Positions 49,918 through 60,286 of a stretch of DNA of 64,000 nt are shown piece by piece. A program made the translations under genes and the position numbers. The notes beneath the pieces are model-generated. The model was not told the DNA's origin, did no database searches, and saw nothing but the letters and a program-made list of their open reading frames with translations. This DNA comes from Virgibacillus natechei (lineage in GTDB: Bacteria; Bacillota; Bacilli; Bacillales; Amphibacillaceae): assembly GCF_026013645.1 (NCBI RefSeq), contig NZ_CP110224.1, positions 2,480,001 through 2,544,000 of the forward strand, written 5' to 3'. How positions within the stretch are numbered: the stretch's first letter is position 1; each line of letters starts with the position of its first letter.

Positions 49918-50271
49918 TTAATATTGAAAAGGAACTTCACTAATTTCTAATGCTACCATCAAGCGTCCATTACGGTCATGACCAGCAAGCAATAATTCTT
50001 TCTTTTCGGTTAGTTCCCAATCGGTTAAGCCTTCTGCGTAAATCCAACCCATTTCCAATTTCAAACCAACGCGATATATCTTATCATCTTTGATTATTTT
50101 TGCTTGATTAAATGAAACTTGTGCATTTCGGATATAAGCTCCGACATTGTATGCATTTTCGTCTAAATGGCTTGCATATGCTCCATTTGTCGTTTCCAAA
50201 TGAATGTAAACATCTTTTTCTACAAAGTCATTTAAAATTTCCTGAACTTCATTACTATCAATCGTCTTCAT
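49918..50271 (-). CDS. yojF: YojF-family protein (DUF1806)
   Basis: 117 residues, no membrane segment. The sequence (VEKDVYIHLETTNGAYASHL, VGLKLEMGWIYAEGLTDWEL) fits the small family that precedes bshB2 in Bacillaceae. Function unknown; operon linkage suggests a role in thiol metabolism. GGGGAGG before the ATG. Confidence 0.85.
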   Translation of the reverse strand: MKTIDSNEVQEILNDFVEKDVYIHLETTNGAYASHLDENAYNVGAYIRNAQVSFNQAKIIKDDKIYRVGLKLEMGWIYAEGLTDWELTEKKELLLAGHDRNGRLMVALEISEVPFQY

Positions 50272-50533
50272 CTATTTGAGCCTCCCCAGACACTTCTATC
50301 ATTACCTTACCCAATGGAAAGGATCACGTCAAAAATTTCGTGCTTTATCGTTGATTGGAATTCTCCCTAATTATTTGTTAAAGACTGTTTTCTAAAAGAT
50401 TGGGACTGGGACTGCGCTTACTCGTCCCACCGAAAAAAATTGTTGTTTTTGGCACAAAATCTATAGAAGACGACGTAACTACCAGGTTGATTTCCGCTGC
50501 GTACAGTCGCTTTCCGCGGGCACGGCTTCAGCC

Positions 50534-50592
50534 TTCGACGCACAGGACGTGCTAGTGCAGGTTTTGCGACAGGACGTCGCGAACTTAACCTG
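50534..50592 (-). ncRNA. Paired GTCCT-loop hairpins, Bacillaceae-1-like
   Basis: On the minus strand GCGAC-GTCCT-GTCGC, extended by an outer CAGGTT/AACCTG stem, then GCAC-GTCCT-GTGC. Two hairpins with RUCCU loops are the described hallmark of Bacillaceae-1 RNA. No promoter was identified. Confidence 0.55.
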
Positions 50593-50744
50593 CCTCGCAG
50601 GAAACCGCTGCTGCGGGGTCTTCAGACTCGTGCTATTCCCGCAGGAGTCGACTGTACTCCGCTCCAATCAACCTTCATGAGAGTGCATGGCTATATTTGT
50701 TATATAATTAAGTAATTTTGATGAAGTTGCATCTTACCAGCGTA

Positions 50745-50909
50745 GGAAATACACGGAGACTCCTGCGGGAACAGTGGCCAGAGTGAGACCCCACAGTGCG
50801 TTAAATGATGAAGGCCAACTAAAACCGCCCTTTGCGGGCAACGTCGGCATACCCCTTGCCGGGGCAAGGAGGCTCACGGGTCACCCTAAGGTGCGCGTAG
50901 TGTATTTCC
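50745..50909. repeat. Large hairpin with compensatory stem changes
   Basis: The closing stem reads GGAAATACAC/GTGTATTTCC, while other copies have GGAAACACAT/ATGTGTTTCC. Both sides changed together. This copy carries an additional GC-rich insert near the apex (CCGCCCTTTGCGGG). Confidence 0.75.
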
Positions 50910-50990
50910 GCAGCGGTATGTTACGTCGTCTTTTATATCGACTCCGAAGATTTAAAAACAACAATGCTACGAAAAGAGCCTTGTTAAGTT

Positions 50991-51128
50991 AGTAAACTTA
51001 GCAATTGTTAAAGGGATTCTTAGAAAGAGTTCTTTGCTTTATTAGGTAGCTAATTCTTACTGCATAAGTGCAGGCTTTGGCTTATCGCCATTAAAAGATT
51101 GGCGATAAGTCAAGTTTTCTAAAAACCC
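50991..51128. repeat. Short dispersed element, two head-to-head halves
   Basis: GTTAGTAAACTTAGCAATTG ... TTCTTTGCTTTATTAGG ... TTACTGCATAAGTGCAGGC, then GGCTTATCGCCATTAAAAGA and TTGGCGATAAGTCAAG with TTTTCTAA, so the TTAGAAAACTTG end appears inverted at the right side. The inner TTATCGCCA/TGGCGATAA forms a strong hairpin. Confidence 0.65.
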
Positions 51129-51200
51129 TTATACTTTGAAGTGCAAGCCTTTCGGTGAATGCAAGAGCCTGTAATTATGCAAATAGTTTTATAGGATTAA

Positions 51201-51239
51201 AGGAAGGTAGCAAACCTTCTTATCAGGCCTGCTACCTTA
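51201..51239 (-). terminator. Terminator after uvrA
   Basis: AAGGTAGCA pairs with TGCTACCTT and is followed by a short CCTTT run on the minus strand. The stem overlaps the uvrA stop codon. Confidence 0.75.
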
Positions 51240-54125
51240 TTTTGTTCCTGTACTAGATGCAACTTTTTCTTTCTTAGCAAATGATTCTTCCATTCGCTTT
51301 CGATCCCGGTCCAGAATTGGTTTTAAGTAGTGACCGGTGTACGAAGCTTCTACTTCGGCAATTTGTTCTGGTGTTCCTGTTGCTATTATTTCTCCACCGC
51401 GGTCGCCACCTTCTGGGCCTAAATCAATAATATGATCTGCTGTTTTAATAATGTCCATATCGTGTTCGATAATTAAAACAGAATCCCCATTATCAACCAG
51501 ACGCTGTAATACGCTTAATAGACGTTTAATATCATCTACATGCAACCCTGTTGTCGGCTCATCCAAGATATAAAATGACTTACCGGTTGAGCGTTTATGC
51601 AGCTCACTTGCTAACTTGACACGCTGCGCTTCCCCGCCTGATAATGTTGTTGCAGTCTGCCCGAGTCGAATATACCCAAGCCCAACATCATAAATCGTTT
51701 GCAGTTTCCGTTTGATTTTAGGAATAGGAGCAAAGAAGTCAAGCGCCTCTTCAATTCGTAACTCCAACACTTCTGCAATGCTTTTTCCTTTGTATTTTAC
51801 TTCCAGTGTTTCACGATTATATCGTTTCCCGTGGCATACTTCACACGGAACATAGACATCCGGAAGAAAATGCATTTCAATTTTTATGATGCCGTCACCA
51901 CGACATGCTTCACAACGACCGCCTTTTACATTAAAGCTAAAGCGTCCTTTCTTATAGCCACGTACTTTGGCTTCATTCGTCTGTGCAAAAATATCCCGAA
52001 TATCATCAAACACACCAGTGTATGTTGCAGGATTGGATCGTGGCGTCCGACCAATTGGTGATTGATCAATATCGACTATTTTATCAATATGATCCAAACC
52101 TTTTATTTTTTTATGTTTTCCTAGTTTAACTTTGGCACGATTTAGTGATTTTGCCAATGATTTATATAAAATATCGTTCACCAATGTACTTTTTCCAGAT
52201 CCCGAAACACCGGTTACGACGGTTAACACTCCTATTGGGAATTTGGCCGAGACGTTTTTTAGGTTATTTTCCTCTGCCCCTACAATTTCTACCTTGCGTT
52301 TATCTGGTTTACGACGCTTGGCAGGTATGGGAACAAAATTTTCACCAGCTAAATACTTACCTGTCAATGACTTTTGGTTTTTCATTACTTCTTCAGGCGT
52401 ACCACTGGCGACAATCTCACCACCATGTTCACCAGCACCAGGTCCAATGTCAACTAACCAATCCGCTGCAAGCATGGTATCTTCATCATGCTCGACAACA
52501 ATTAACGTGTTATCCAAGTCACGCATACGTTTCAATGTATCAATCAATCGATTATTATCACGCTGGTGAAGGCCGATCGATGGTTCATCAAGTACATATA
52601 AGACTCCAGCTAATGCTGACCCGATCTGCGTGGCAAGACGAATTCGCTGCGCTTCCCCGCCAGATAAAGTTCCTGCCGCCCTTGATAAGGTTAAATAATC
52701 CAAGCCTACGTTATTCAAAAATTCAAGCCGGTTGTCAATTTCTTTTAAAATCATCTGGGCGATTTGCTGTTCCTTTTCCGTTAAATCAAGATTCCTGAAA
52801 AAATCGTTAGCCTCTACAATCGAATAATTCGTTACGCTGCTAATATGTTTCCCGTTTATCAAAACGGCCAATGCTTCTTCTTTCAACCGATGTCCTTCAC
52901 AAGTGGGACAATCCTTTTGTGCCATATATTTTTCCAATGTTTCACGAATAAAATCAGAGGATGTTTCCTTATAGCGCCTAGACACATTATTCAAGACACC
53001 CTCAAACTGGACTTCATTATCTCGAACCTTGCCAAAGTCATTCTTATAATAAAAATGGATTTTTTCCTTCCCGCTACCATATAAAATTTTATCCATTTGC
53101 TCTTTCGGAATTTTTTTAACTGGAATATCCATTTTAATCCCATAATGGTCGCAGACACTTTTCAATAATTGCGGATAATACTGGGAACTAATTGGTTCCC
53201 ATGCGGCAATCGCATGCTCGTTTAATGTTTTATCCCAATCTGGAATCACCAACTCAAGATCTACTTCTAGATTTGTCCCCAGCCCATCACATGCCGAACA
53301 AGCCCCAAATGGGCTGTTGAATGAAAATAAGCGTGGCTCTAGTTCCCCAATGGAGAAGCCGCAGACCGGGCAGGAATGATTTTCATTAAATAATAATTCT
53401 TCCTCTCCGATAACATCTACAATTAACTTGCCCTCTCCAAGTCTCAAAGCTGTTTCGATCGAATCACTCAGACGACTTGCTACACCTTCTTTCACAACAA
53501 TGCGGTCAACCACCACTTCAATCGAATGCTTTTTATTCTTCTCAAGCTGGATATCATCCGTCACTTCGCGCATTTCATTATCCACACGCATCCGAACATA
53601 GCCTTCCTGTTTTAGCTTTTCAAAGATTTTTACATGTTCCCCTTTTCGCCCTGAAATAATCGGTGCTAAAATTTGCATCTTGGTTCGTTCCGGATATTCC
53701 AAAATTCGATCTACCATTTGCTGTATCGTCTGTGAGGTGATCTCAATCCCATGATTCGGACAAGTTGGACGCCCAGCGCGTGCATAGAGTAGTCGTAAAT
53801 AATCATAGATTTCGGTTACTGTTCCAACCGTGGAACGCGGGTTCCTACTCGTTGTTTTTTGGTCAATCGAAATGGCCGGTGACAGGCCGTCAATGGCATC
53901 AACATCCGGCTTATCCATTTGACCTAAAAATTGACGCGCGTAGGCGGAAAGTGATTCGACGTAACGACGCTGTCCCTCTGCGTAAATGGTGTCGAACGCT
54001 AGGGATGATTTTCCAGACCCGGATAAGCCTGTCATGACAATCATTTTATTTTTTGGAATGGTTACATCGACATCTTTCAAGTTATGTGCTCTTGCACCTT
54101 GTACTTTTATTGATTTACTAGGCAT
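51237..54125 (-). CDS. uvrA: Excinuclease ABC subunit A
   Basis: 962 residues. Two ABC ATPase modules: Walker [14 protein letters not shown] near residue 34 and [13 protein letters not shown] near 640, with signatures [12 protein letters not shown] and [12 protein letters not shown]. Two zinc fingers with CxxC pairs (CPVCGF ... CSACDG; CEACRG ... CEVCHG). It scans DNA for bulky damage and loads UvrB. The ATG chosen (MPSKSIKV) follows CAGGAGCG; the frame extends 23 codons further into uvrB sequence. Seven bases separate it from uvrB. Confidence 0.97.
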   Translation of the reverse strand: MPSKSIKVQGARAHNLKDVDVTIPKNKMIVMTGLSGSGKSSLAFDTIYAEGQRRYVESLSAYARQFLGQMDKPDVDAIDGLSPAISIDQKTTSRNPRSTVGTVTEIYDYLRLLYARAGRPTCPNHGIEITSQTIQQMVDRILEYPERTKMQILAPIISGRKGEHVKIFEKLKQEGYVRMRVDNEMREVTDDIQLEKNKKHSIEVVVDRIVVKEGVASRLSDSIETALRLGEGKLIVDVIGEEELLFNENHSCPVCGFSIGELEPRLFSFNSPFGACSACDGLGTNLEVDLELVIPDWDKTLNEHAIAAWEPISSQYYPQLLKSVCDHYGIKMDIPVKKIPKEQMDKILYGSGKEKIHFYYKNDFGKVRDNEVQFEGVLNNVSRRYKETSSDFIRETLEKYMAQKDCPTCEGHRLKEEALAVLINGKHISSVTNYSIVEANDFFRNLDLTEKEQQIAQMILKEIDNRLEFLNNVGLDYLTLSRAAGTLSGGEAQRIRLATQIGSALAGVLYVLDEPSIGLHQRDNNRLIDTLKRMRDLDNTLIVVEHDEDTMLAADWLVDIGPGAGEHGGEIVASGTPEEVMKNQKSLTGKYLAGENFVPIPAKRRKPDKRKVEIVGAEENNLKNVSAKFPIGVLTVVTGVSGSGKSTLVNDILYKSLAKSLNRAKVKLGKHKKIKGLDHIDKIVDIDQSPIGRTPRSNPATYTGVFDDIRDIFAQTNEAKVRGYKKGRFSFNVKGGRCEACRGDGIIKIEMHFLPDVYVPCEVCHGKRYNRETLEVKYKGKSIAEVLELRIEEALDFFAPIPKIKRKLQTIYDVGLGYIRLGQTATTLSGGEAQRVKLASELHKRSTGKSFYILDEPTTGLHVDDIKRLLSVLQRLVDNGDSVLIIEHDMDIIKTADHIIDLGPEGGDRGGEIIATGTPEQIAEVEASYTGHYLKPILDRDRKRMEESFAKKEKVASSTGTK

Positions 54126-54132
54126 ATCATAT

Positions 54133-56115
54133 TCACGCTCCTGCTTTAAGCTCAAGTAAAATATCACGAAGCTCTGCCGCTTTCTCAAAGTCAAGCGCTT
54201 TTGCAGCTTCCTTCATTTCTTTTTCCATTTGCTCGATGGCTTTTGTTTTCTCTTTTCCAGATAGTTCTGTCAGGCTCTTTGTCTTTTCATTGTATTCTTC
54301 CTGATCTTCTGCTGCAACTGTTGCACGTATGACATCACGGACTTCCTTCTTGATGGTTGTTGGTGTAATATGATGCTGTTCATTATACGCTATTTGTATA
54401 TTGCGACGTCGGCTTGTTTCATCTATCGCTGCCTGCATTGAATCGGTAATACGATCGGCGTACATCACCGCTTCCCCGTTTTCATTTCGCGCGGCTCTTC
54501 CCATTGTTTGGATCAAGGAACGTTCCGAGCGAAGGAAGCCTTCTTTATCGGCATCCAGTATGGCAACAAGCGAAACCTCTGGTATGTCCAGACCTTCACG
54601 TAATAAGTTTATTCCTATGAGTACATCATACTTTCCAACCCTTAGGTCACGAATAACCTCAATTCGTTCCAGGGTTTTGATCTCAGAATGGAGGTAGGCA
54701 ACTTTGATACCGAGTTCCTTTAAATAATCCGTTAGATCTTCTGACATTTTTTTCGTTAGCGTGGTTATCAGAACCCGCTCGTTTTTTTCGCTTCGTTTAT
54801 TAATTTCACCAATTAAATTATCAATCTGCCCATCGATTGGGCGTACATCAATCTTGGGATCCAGTAATCCTGTTGGCCGAATAATTTGCTCTGTCATCTC
54901 TGGCGAATGTTCCTTTTCGTAAGGACCAGGTGTTGCTGAAACGTATACGAGTTGATTTGTTTTCGTCTCAAACTCTCCAAATTTCAATGGTCGATTATCT
55001 AAGGCAGAAGGTAGCCTGAATCCATGATCAACCAGTACCTGCTTCCGTGCCTGGTCGCCATTATACATCCCTCGTACTTGTGGCAATGTCGCATGTGATT
55101 CATCGACCACAACTAGAAAGTCATCTGGAAAGTAATCAAATAAGGTATACGGGGTTGCTCCTGAATCCCTAAGTGTTAAATGCCTCGAATAATTTTCGAT
55201 ACCTGAACAAAAACCCATTTCCTGTAGCATTTCAATATCATAATTCGTTCGTTGTTCAATGCGCTGTGCTTCCAGAAGTTTATCCGCTGCACGCAGTTCT
55301 TTTAAACGGACTTCTAATTCGCTCTCGATATTGGCAATTGCCTTTTTCAACTTTTCCTCTCGGGTAACATAGTGAGATGCTGGGAAAATTGCTATATGCT
55401 CTCGGTCGCCAATAACTTCACCGGTTAAAACATCCACTTCCCTAATTCGATCTATTTCATCACCAAAAAATTCAAAACGAACACAAAGTTCTTCCCTAGA
55501 AGCAGGTATTACTTCTACAGAATCTCCCCGTACACGAAATGTTCCACGTTTAAAATCAATATCATTTCGAGCATATTGAATATCGACTAAATTACGCAAT
55601 AACTCATCACGATCTATTTCCATTCCCATTCTCAGTGAGAGCACTTGGCTATTGTATTCTTCTGGAGAACCTAAACCATAAATACACGATACACTGGCTA
55701 CAATTAAGACATCATTTCTTTCAAAAAGCGATGAGGTAGCTGAATGACGTAATTTATCTATTTCATCATTAATACTTGCATCTTTTTCAATGAATGTGTC
55801 TGTTGAAGGTACATAAGCTTCTGGCTGATAGTAGTCATAAAAACTAACAAAATACTCCACAGCATTATTCGGAAAAAATTCCTTAAACTCGCTATATAAT
55901 TGACCGGCAAGTGTTTTATTATGGGCAATAACTAATGTTGGTCGATTAATTTCCTGTACGACATTGGACATGGTGAATGTTTTTCCCGTACCTGTTGCCC
56001 CAAGTAATGTTTGATGCCGTTGTCCAGCCTGAATTTTTTCAATGATTTCTTTAATTGCCTTTGGTTGGTCACCAGATGGTTCATAATGCGACACTAGCTC
56101 AAATTTATTTTCCAT
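54133..56115 (-). CDS. uvrB: Excinuclease ABC subunit B
   Basis: 660 residues. Helicase motif [15 protein letters not shown], the damage-verifying beta-hairpin region [20 protein letters not shown], motif [20 protein letters not shown] and [12 protein letters not shown], and a C-terminal UVR motif ([18 protein letters not shown]). The start follows CGGAGG; an upstream ATG eight codons earlier lacks one. First gene of uvrBA, with a LexA-type box upstream. Confidence 0.97.
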   Translation of the reverse strand: MENKFELVSHYEPSGDQPKAIKEIIEKIQAGQRHQTLLGATGTGKTFTMSNVVQEINRPTLVIAHNKTLAGQLYSEFKEFFPNNAVEYFVSFYDYYQPEAYVPSTDTFIEKDASINDEIDKLRHSATSSLFERNDVLIVASVSCIYGLGSPEEYNSQVLSLRMGMEIDRDELLRNLVDIQYARNDIDFKRGTFRVRGDSVEVIPASREELCVRFEFFGDEIDRIREVDVLTGEVIGDREHIAIFPASHYVTREEKLKKAIANIESELEVRLKELRAADKLLEAQRIEQRTNYDIEMLQEMGFCSGIENYSRHLTLRDSGATPYTLFDYFPDDFLVVVDESHATLPQVRGMYNGDQARKQVLVDHGFRLPSALDNRPLKFGEFETKTNQLVYVSATPGPYEKEHSPEMTEQIIRPTGLLDPKIDVRPIDGQIDNLIGEINKRSEKNERVLITTLTKKMSEDLTDYLKELGIKVAYLHSEIKTLERIEVIRDLRVGKYDVLIGINLLREGLDIPEVSLVAILDADKEGFLRSERSLIQTMGRAARNENGEAVMYADRITDSMQAAIDETSRRRNIQIAYNEQHHITPTTIKKEVRDVIRATVAAEDQEEYNEKTKSLTELSGKEKTKAIEQMEKEMKEAAKALDFEKAAELRDILLELKAGA

Positions 56116-56181
56116 AACGCATGCCTCCGTTCTTATCAATCTTTAGTTTACCATATCTATATAATTATTTTAACATAGTTG

Positions 56182-56195
56182 CGAACGAATATTCG
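56182..56195. promoter_or_regulatory. Putative SOS (LexA/DinR) box upstream of uvrB
   Basis: CGAACGAATATTCG fits the Bacillus consensus CGAAC-N4-GTTCG with one mismatch. It lies about 70 bases before the uvrB start, in the promoter region. Confidence 0.75.
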
Positions 56196-56351
56196 ATTAT
56201 TTTGCCTGCCTTCATACCTTTACAGTATTACCCGTATTTAATGAAAGGCAATCATTTGCAGGTTAACCTTTCAATAGAAAACTTCGGAATTCGACAAGCC
56301 TTGCTTTCGGAGTGAATTAAATAGGAACGTTTTATGCTTTTCTATTTGCTA

Positions 56352-56388
56352 AAAGAAAAAACATTAGCATATTAGCGCTAATGTTTTT
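56352..56388 (-). terminator. Terminator after the glycosyltransferase gene
   Basis: ACATTAGC pairs with GCTAATGT around an eight-base loop, followed on the minus strand by six T residues. Confidence 0.85.
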
Positions 56389-57511
56389 CAATATCTGAGA
56401 TGCTTATTATTTCATTTAAAATTTCCACCATTGGTTTTGTTTCTAAACTGTGATGATAGCCTTCTAAATGATGTTCCAAGTGCTCTTGCTTCTCTTTATC
56501 GGAAAAATAGGTCACTATTTGAGTTTCTACGGATTGATGCGTATCTATCGGAATAGCCAGTTGTAATTGCTTTAATTGTTCCAGATTGACCTTTTCCTGC
56601 CCTGGTAGTGCATTGCATACAAATAGAACTTTACGCTTCATAAGAGATTCACTTACTGTAACTCCACCAGGCTTCGTTAACACAGCATCAACCTTATCAT
56701 ATAAATGGTTCATTTCTTCCTTCGATTCGATATAAGGGAGTGGCGTAACATTTGGATTTCGCTTATTCATGAGTTTCGTATATAAGCCTTCATTTTCTCC
56801 GCATAGAACATAATAGTGAAGTTTCTTTCTTGATTCATTGTTTGGTAATAATTCATCAATAGCCCCCACTCCTAGACTCCCGCCAGTGACTAACACATTG
56901 ATTCCTTGATTTTCCGCTGATTGCTCTTTTTTTTCATGAAAGGCAGCATCTACTGGAATGCCCGTAACGAAAATTTTATCCGCTTCTACACCATTACGCA
57001 TTAGAAATTCTTTCACCAACTTAGAAGGAACAATATGATAGTCTACCCCATCAATTCCCCATATGTGATTGACAAAATAATCTGTATAGACATTTACGAT
57101 AACGCTATTTAGTTTTCCACTTCTTTTTAACAGGCCCGCAATATGTGATGGCAATGCGTGTGTACAAAACAAGATAGAAGGGTTGTTTTCTTTCATAAGC
57201 CTTTTAAATGAATACGTAAATAACGCTTCAAAAAGGAATTGCCGTCTCCTTTTCGAAAGTTTCTTATTTGCCACCCGGCTGTAAATCCAATCATATGCTT
57301 GCGGAAGCATTTGAATCCAGGCCAAGTATGTCGAAGAGACCAATCCTTCTATCCTTCCGTAACTATAGGATAAAATATCAACTTTATGACAACGAATACG
57401 GCGATTCACTTTTTCCAGTTCATCCATTAACGTATTGGCAACATGATGATGTCCGGTCGTAATTTGCATAAAGGGTAAAAATAATGCTTCTTTCTTATCC
57501 AGCATTTCCAT
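56378..57511 (-). CDS. MGDG-synthase/UgtP-family glycosyltransferase (YkoN-like)
   Basis: About 377 residues, GT28-type two-domain fold. The N-domain has LFLPFMQITTGHHHVANTLM, the diacylglycerol-glucosyltransferase N-terminal pattern; the C-domain has VTGGSLGVGAID and the sugar-nucleotide site VLTKPGGVTVSESLM. Likely transfers a sugar to a lipid on the inner membrane face. In B. subtilis, ykoN lies close to ykoP and ykoQ, as here. The chosen ATG follows GGAGTTGAGG; the frame extends 35 codons upstream into the divergent promoter region. Confidence 0.8.
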   Translation of the reverse strand: MEMLDKKEALFLPFMQITTGHHHVANTLMDELEKVNRRIRCHKVDILSYSYGRIEGLVSSTYLAWIQMLPQAYDWIYSRVANKKLSKRRRQFLFEALFTYSFKRLMKENNPSILFCTHALPSHIAGLLKRSGKLNSVIVNVYTDYFVNHIWGIDGVDYHIVPSKLVKEFLMRNGVEADKIFVTGIPVDAAFHEKKEQSAENQGINVLVTGGSLGVGAIDELLPNNESRKKLHYYVLCGENEGLYTKLMNKRNPNVTPLPYIESKEEMNHLYDKVDAVLTKPGGVTVSESLMKRKVLFVCNALPGQEKVNLEQLKQLQLAIPIDTHQSVETQIVTYFSDKEKQEHLEHHLEGYHHSLETKPMVEILNEIISISDIEKH

Positions 57512-57594
57512 GTCCTCAACTCCAACTATTATCCTGCAATTACCAATGAAAAACATGTATAGCGATGTTACACTCCTTATTGGGAGGGAAAACC

Positions 57595-58416
57595 ATGACT
57601 TATATTTTAATTTCACTTATTTTAATCACATTTAGTTATCTAATTTACAAAGCATATAAAAATACAAAAGATATACAAATCAATAAAGTTAAAGTTGAAA
57701 CGGGAGACCCATTAACTCATACTTCATCACTTTCTATTCTTCACTTATCCGATCTACACTTGGAAAACATCTCCATTACGCCTACAGAATTAGCAGTGAA
57801 ATTGAAGCAAGAGTCGCCTGACCTGATTGCCCTAACTGGGGACTTCTTAGACCGCAAACGTACCATCCCCAAATTGGCTCCCTATCTAAAAGTCCTACAG
57901 GAAATTGCCCCCAAGCATGGCATGTATGCCGTACTTGGAAACCATGATTATGTTTTAAAAGATGAAGATTTAATAAAATTGAAAGACTTGCTTCATCAGT
58001 ATGATTGTCATGTTTTACAAAATTCGAGTGAAACCATTTCTGTCAATGGTCAGTGGGTCAACATTATCGGTATTGATGATTACAGCACAAACCGAAGTGA
58101 TCCAACATTAGCTTTCGATCAGGTTAAAGAAGGCACAAATCTCATTTTGACTCATGATCCAACTATCGTACTTGATATGAAAGACTATACGTTTGATTAT
58201 TTATTAGCAGGACACTTTCACGGTGGTCAAATTTGTTATCCGAAAGCTTATCATCTTGTTAAAATGGGAAAGTTGGCACAAGAGAATATAATAAAAGGAT
58301 TGCACATGCACAATAATTCTCCCTTTTATATCAGTGAAGGCCTTGGACAAACAGGGGTCAATATTCGAATAGGAAGTCGCCCTGAAATTACGCTCCATGA
58401 CATGGCCATCAAATAG
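57595..58416 (+). CDS. Membrane-anchored metallophosphoesterase (YkoQ-like)
   Basis: About 273 residues. One N-terminal membrane helix, then the calcineurin-like motifs in order: LSDLHLEN, GDFLDRK, LGNHDY, LTHDP and AGHFHGGQ. Two-metal phosphatase; related YkoQ/YpbG/YunD-type proteins may act on lipid or nucleotide phosphates (UDP-DAG-like substrates are possible). GGGAGGG precedes the ATG used here. Divergent from the glycosyltransferase gene. Confidence 0.85.
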   Translation: MTYILISLILITFSYLIYKAYKNTKDIQINKVKVETGDPLTHTSSLSILHLSDLHLENISITPTELAVKLKQESPDLIALTGDFLDRKRTIPKLAPYLKVLQEIAPKHGMYAVLGNHDYVLKDEDLIKLKDLLHQYDCHVLQNSSETISVNGQWVNIIGIDDYSTNRSDPTLAFDQVKEGTNLILTHDPTIVLDMKDYTFDYLLAGHFHGGQICYPKAYHLVKMGKLAQENIIKGLHMHNNSPFYISEGLGQTGVNIRIGSRPEITLHDMAIK

Positions 58417-58951
58417 TGGAATGATATCTATTTAGCAAGGCATCTTTAGACATGAATAAGTAAACCGGATCTTGTTGGCTTGTATTGGCGATGTAATGAA
58501 TAGGGAAAAAGGTGAACCTTTTATAGGTGCGGTAATAGGAATTTTTGATGGGGAATGACTCAAACCCTAGTCTATTCGCACCTTTATATAACGACGTAAT
58601 TCCTATAATCCCCTTAATATTGCTACTCTTTTGATGTCCTATCGCATAATTAGCCAATCGTGGAAGCGCACGTTTCACTTTATGATAAATAAATACTGCT
58701 TTTTTCATATCGCTTTCAATCCTGTTTAATTCACTCAACATTCTAACATTATGCAAATGTATTTTAATGAGTAAATCATTTTTGTGGATAATAGTTCCGT
58801 CATGAAGCCTTACCTCATTGCCTTGGTAACTTGTAAGTCGTATCCGAAACAAGGTGTTAGCTACTTCATTTTCAGGCAAATAATGCAAACGCGAACAGGT
58901 GTAATAAATGGGGTCAATCACATTCCATACCCCTAGTAAATAGCTTCTCAT
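58409..58951 (-). CDS. YkoP-family protein
   Basis: 180 residues, no clear signal or membrane helix. YLLGVWNVIDPIYYTCSRLH opens it, and NIKGIIGITSLYKGANRLGF and TFFPIHYIANTSQQDPVYLF follow. It resembles B. subtilis YkoP, encoded next to ykoN and ykoQ; function unknown. Its 3' end overlaps the convergent phosphoesterase gene by eight bases. AAAGGGAG before the ATG. Confidence 0.7.
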   Translation of the reverse strand: MRSYLLGVWNVIDPIYYTCSRLHYLPENEVANTLFRIRLTSYQGNEVRLHDGTIIHKNDLLIKIHLHNVRMLSELNRIESDMKKAVFIYHKVKRALPRLANYAIGHQKSSNIKGIIGITSLYKGANRLGFESFPIKNSYYRTYKRFTFFPIHYIANTSQQDPVYLFMSKDALLNRYHSTI

Positions 58952-59024
58952 CAGGCTGCTCCCTTTCTTTTTAATGAGTCATAACTAGTTTGTTTAGTAA
59001 AGGGGTAAAATATGAAAGGTATTT

Positions 59025-59146
59025 TTTAGCAGATAAAAAGTATATAACCTTTCTTACTGCCTAAAAGCAAAGAACGCTTTCTAAGAAATATGGCTAAAGT
59101 TCACCATAAAAAGCTTCGATTCGCGATTGAATCGAAGCTTTTTATG
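59025..59146. terminator. Short repeat element followed by a strong bidirectional hairpin
   Basis: A TTAGCAGATAAAAAGTATATA part and AAAGCAAAGAACGCTTTCTA belong to the short repeat family (inverted). At 59109-59146 AAAAGCTTCGATTC pairs with GAATCGAAGCTTTT with T runs on both strands, giving the terminator of the aldolase-dehydrogenase pair. Confidence 0.75.
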
Positions 59147-59161
59147 ATTTTCTTATGACTA

Positions 59162-60250
59162 CTAGCCCATTGGAACTTGTGAAACGACTTTTCCTTCTAT
59201 ACGTTCAAATATATCATCCAAATCATGACCAGTTATCGTAAGGCCATGATTCTTAAGTCCAATGATTGCTTGGGATGGATTTTCGTCATTTCGTACTGCT
59301 TCAGCTACAGCCTCTGCCAACTGAATGGTTCCACAAGGATAATTAATTTCTGTTGCTTTCACACCTTCGATCCATCCATGTATATGAACGATTGCTCCAA
59401 CACTTGGATGTTCCTTATAAATCATCCAATGTTCTATAGCATCAACGGAGGCCCTTTTTGGAGTGACCTCGGGAGGCACACTAATTTCCATCGCGTTACT
59501 TCCAGAATTAAAGCCAGTTATATATAACAGATCCTTTCCAACAACCTGCAAATTGGCTTTGTCCACACCACTCGCGCTCATCCAAAAGTTAGTTTCACTT
59601 TCTCTGCTGCTAAGGTTGCCGTAACTAAGACCACCAATCCCATACAATTTTTTCAAATGTCGCATATCACGGGTCGTTAAATAACTCTCGAGTGGAAATG
59701 GAGCAGGCAATAAGTTCATATCATCCAATTTTTTACCTGATACATACATTTTTTCTGTTCGTTGATTTCCATCCCATAAACTTTTATGAAGATTATCTTT
59801 AAAATCATTGTTAATGACTAATTGTGAGGAAGCAACCGGCTCTAATCTTTCATATACTTTTTGGAAAAAGGAAGTTTCCTCACGTTGTTCATACGCTAAT
59901 TTGTAAAATCCTTGTTCAGGCGTAACAAAATATATCTCCGTTTTATCTTTCTTATGTAAGATATATATGAGATGATTCGCTAAAGACCTGATCAAATAAG
60001 GATACGCAGATTCAAATGTATTCTCAGGCTCCTCATGTTTCTCTATAACAGAAACCACAAAAGTTGCTTGGGCTTTCCTGCGGTAAGGGCGTGGTCTCTC
60101 TTCATTGAGAACATTAAAGACTATCCTTAAATCATCATCCCCTTCTTCGGCATATTCATATCCTTCTGTCGAAAATTTTTGCTTGATTCCATCGATAAAC
60201 CAAGTGAGAAAAGAAGTTCGTACGTCTCCTGCTACTGCAAACTGATTCAA
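59162..60250 (-). CDS. Class II aldolase/adducin-domain protein with an extra N-terminal domain
   Basis: 362 residues. The C-terminal half (from about 185) is a class II aldolase domain: LKKLYGIGGLSYGNLSSRES, FWMSASGVDK, the metal-binding VHIHGWIEG and GLKNHGLTITG. The N-terminal 180 residues (RTSFLTWFIDGIKQKFSTEG, TFVVSVIEKHEE, YLIRSLANHLIYIL) are a domain I cannot name. One of the usual metal histidines reads HIHGW. Probably acts on a sugar phosphate or sugar acid with the dehydrogenase 36 bases upstream. Starts at TTG after GAGGAGG. Confidence 0.72.
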   Translation of the reverse strand: MNQFAVAGDVRTSFLTWFIDGIKQKFSTEGYEYAEEGDDDLRIVFNVLNEERPRPYRRKAQATFVVSVIEKHEEPENTFESAYPYLIRSLANHLIYILHKKDKTEIYFVTPEQGFYKLAYEQREETSFFQKVYERLEPVASSQLVINNDFKDNLHKSLWDGNQRTEKMYVSGKKLDDMNLLPAPFPLESYLTTRDMRHLKKLYGIGGLSYGNLSSRESETNFWMSASGVDKANLQVVGKDLLYITGFNSGSNAMEISVPPEVTPKRASVDAIEHWMIYKEHPSVGAIVHIHGWIEGVKATEINYPCGTIQLAEAVAEAVRNDENPSQAIIGLKNHGLTITGHDLDDIFERIEGKVVSQVPMG

Positions 60251-60286
60251 GGTAATTCCTCCTCTTATTTTTAACGTCTTGACATA

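Larger units (their letters stand above)
50383..50990. repeat. Long dispersed element, largest copy
   Basis: From left to right: an end with TTTTCTAAAAGATTGGGACT and CTTACTCGTCCCACCGAA; paired GTCCT-loop hairpins; GTCGACTGTACTCCGCTCC; an AT-rich centre (TATATTTGTTATATAATTAA); the large hairpin (50745-50909) with an extra insert; and a right end containing TACGAAAAGAGCC. The open frames inside have no support. Confidence 0.8.

Noticed and set aside
50479..50992. Open frames of 62 and 72 aa before uvrA
   Set aside because: Contained in the long repeat element; stems and loops explain the sequence better than coding.
52132..52798. Long antisense frames (145 and 217 aa) inside uvrA
   Set aside because: Mirror frames of a conserved gene; codon pattern is determined by uvrA.
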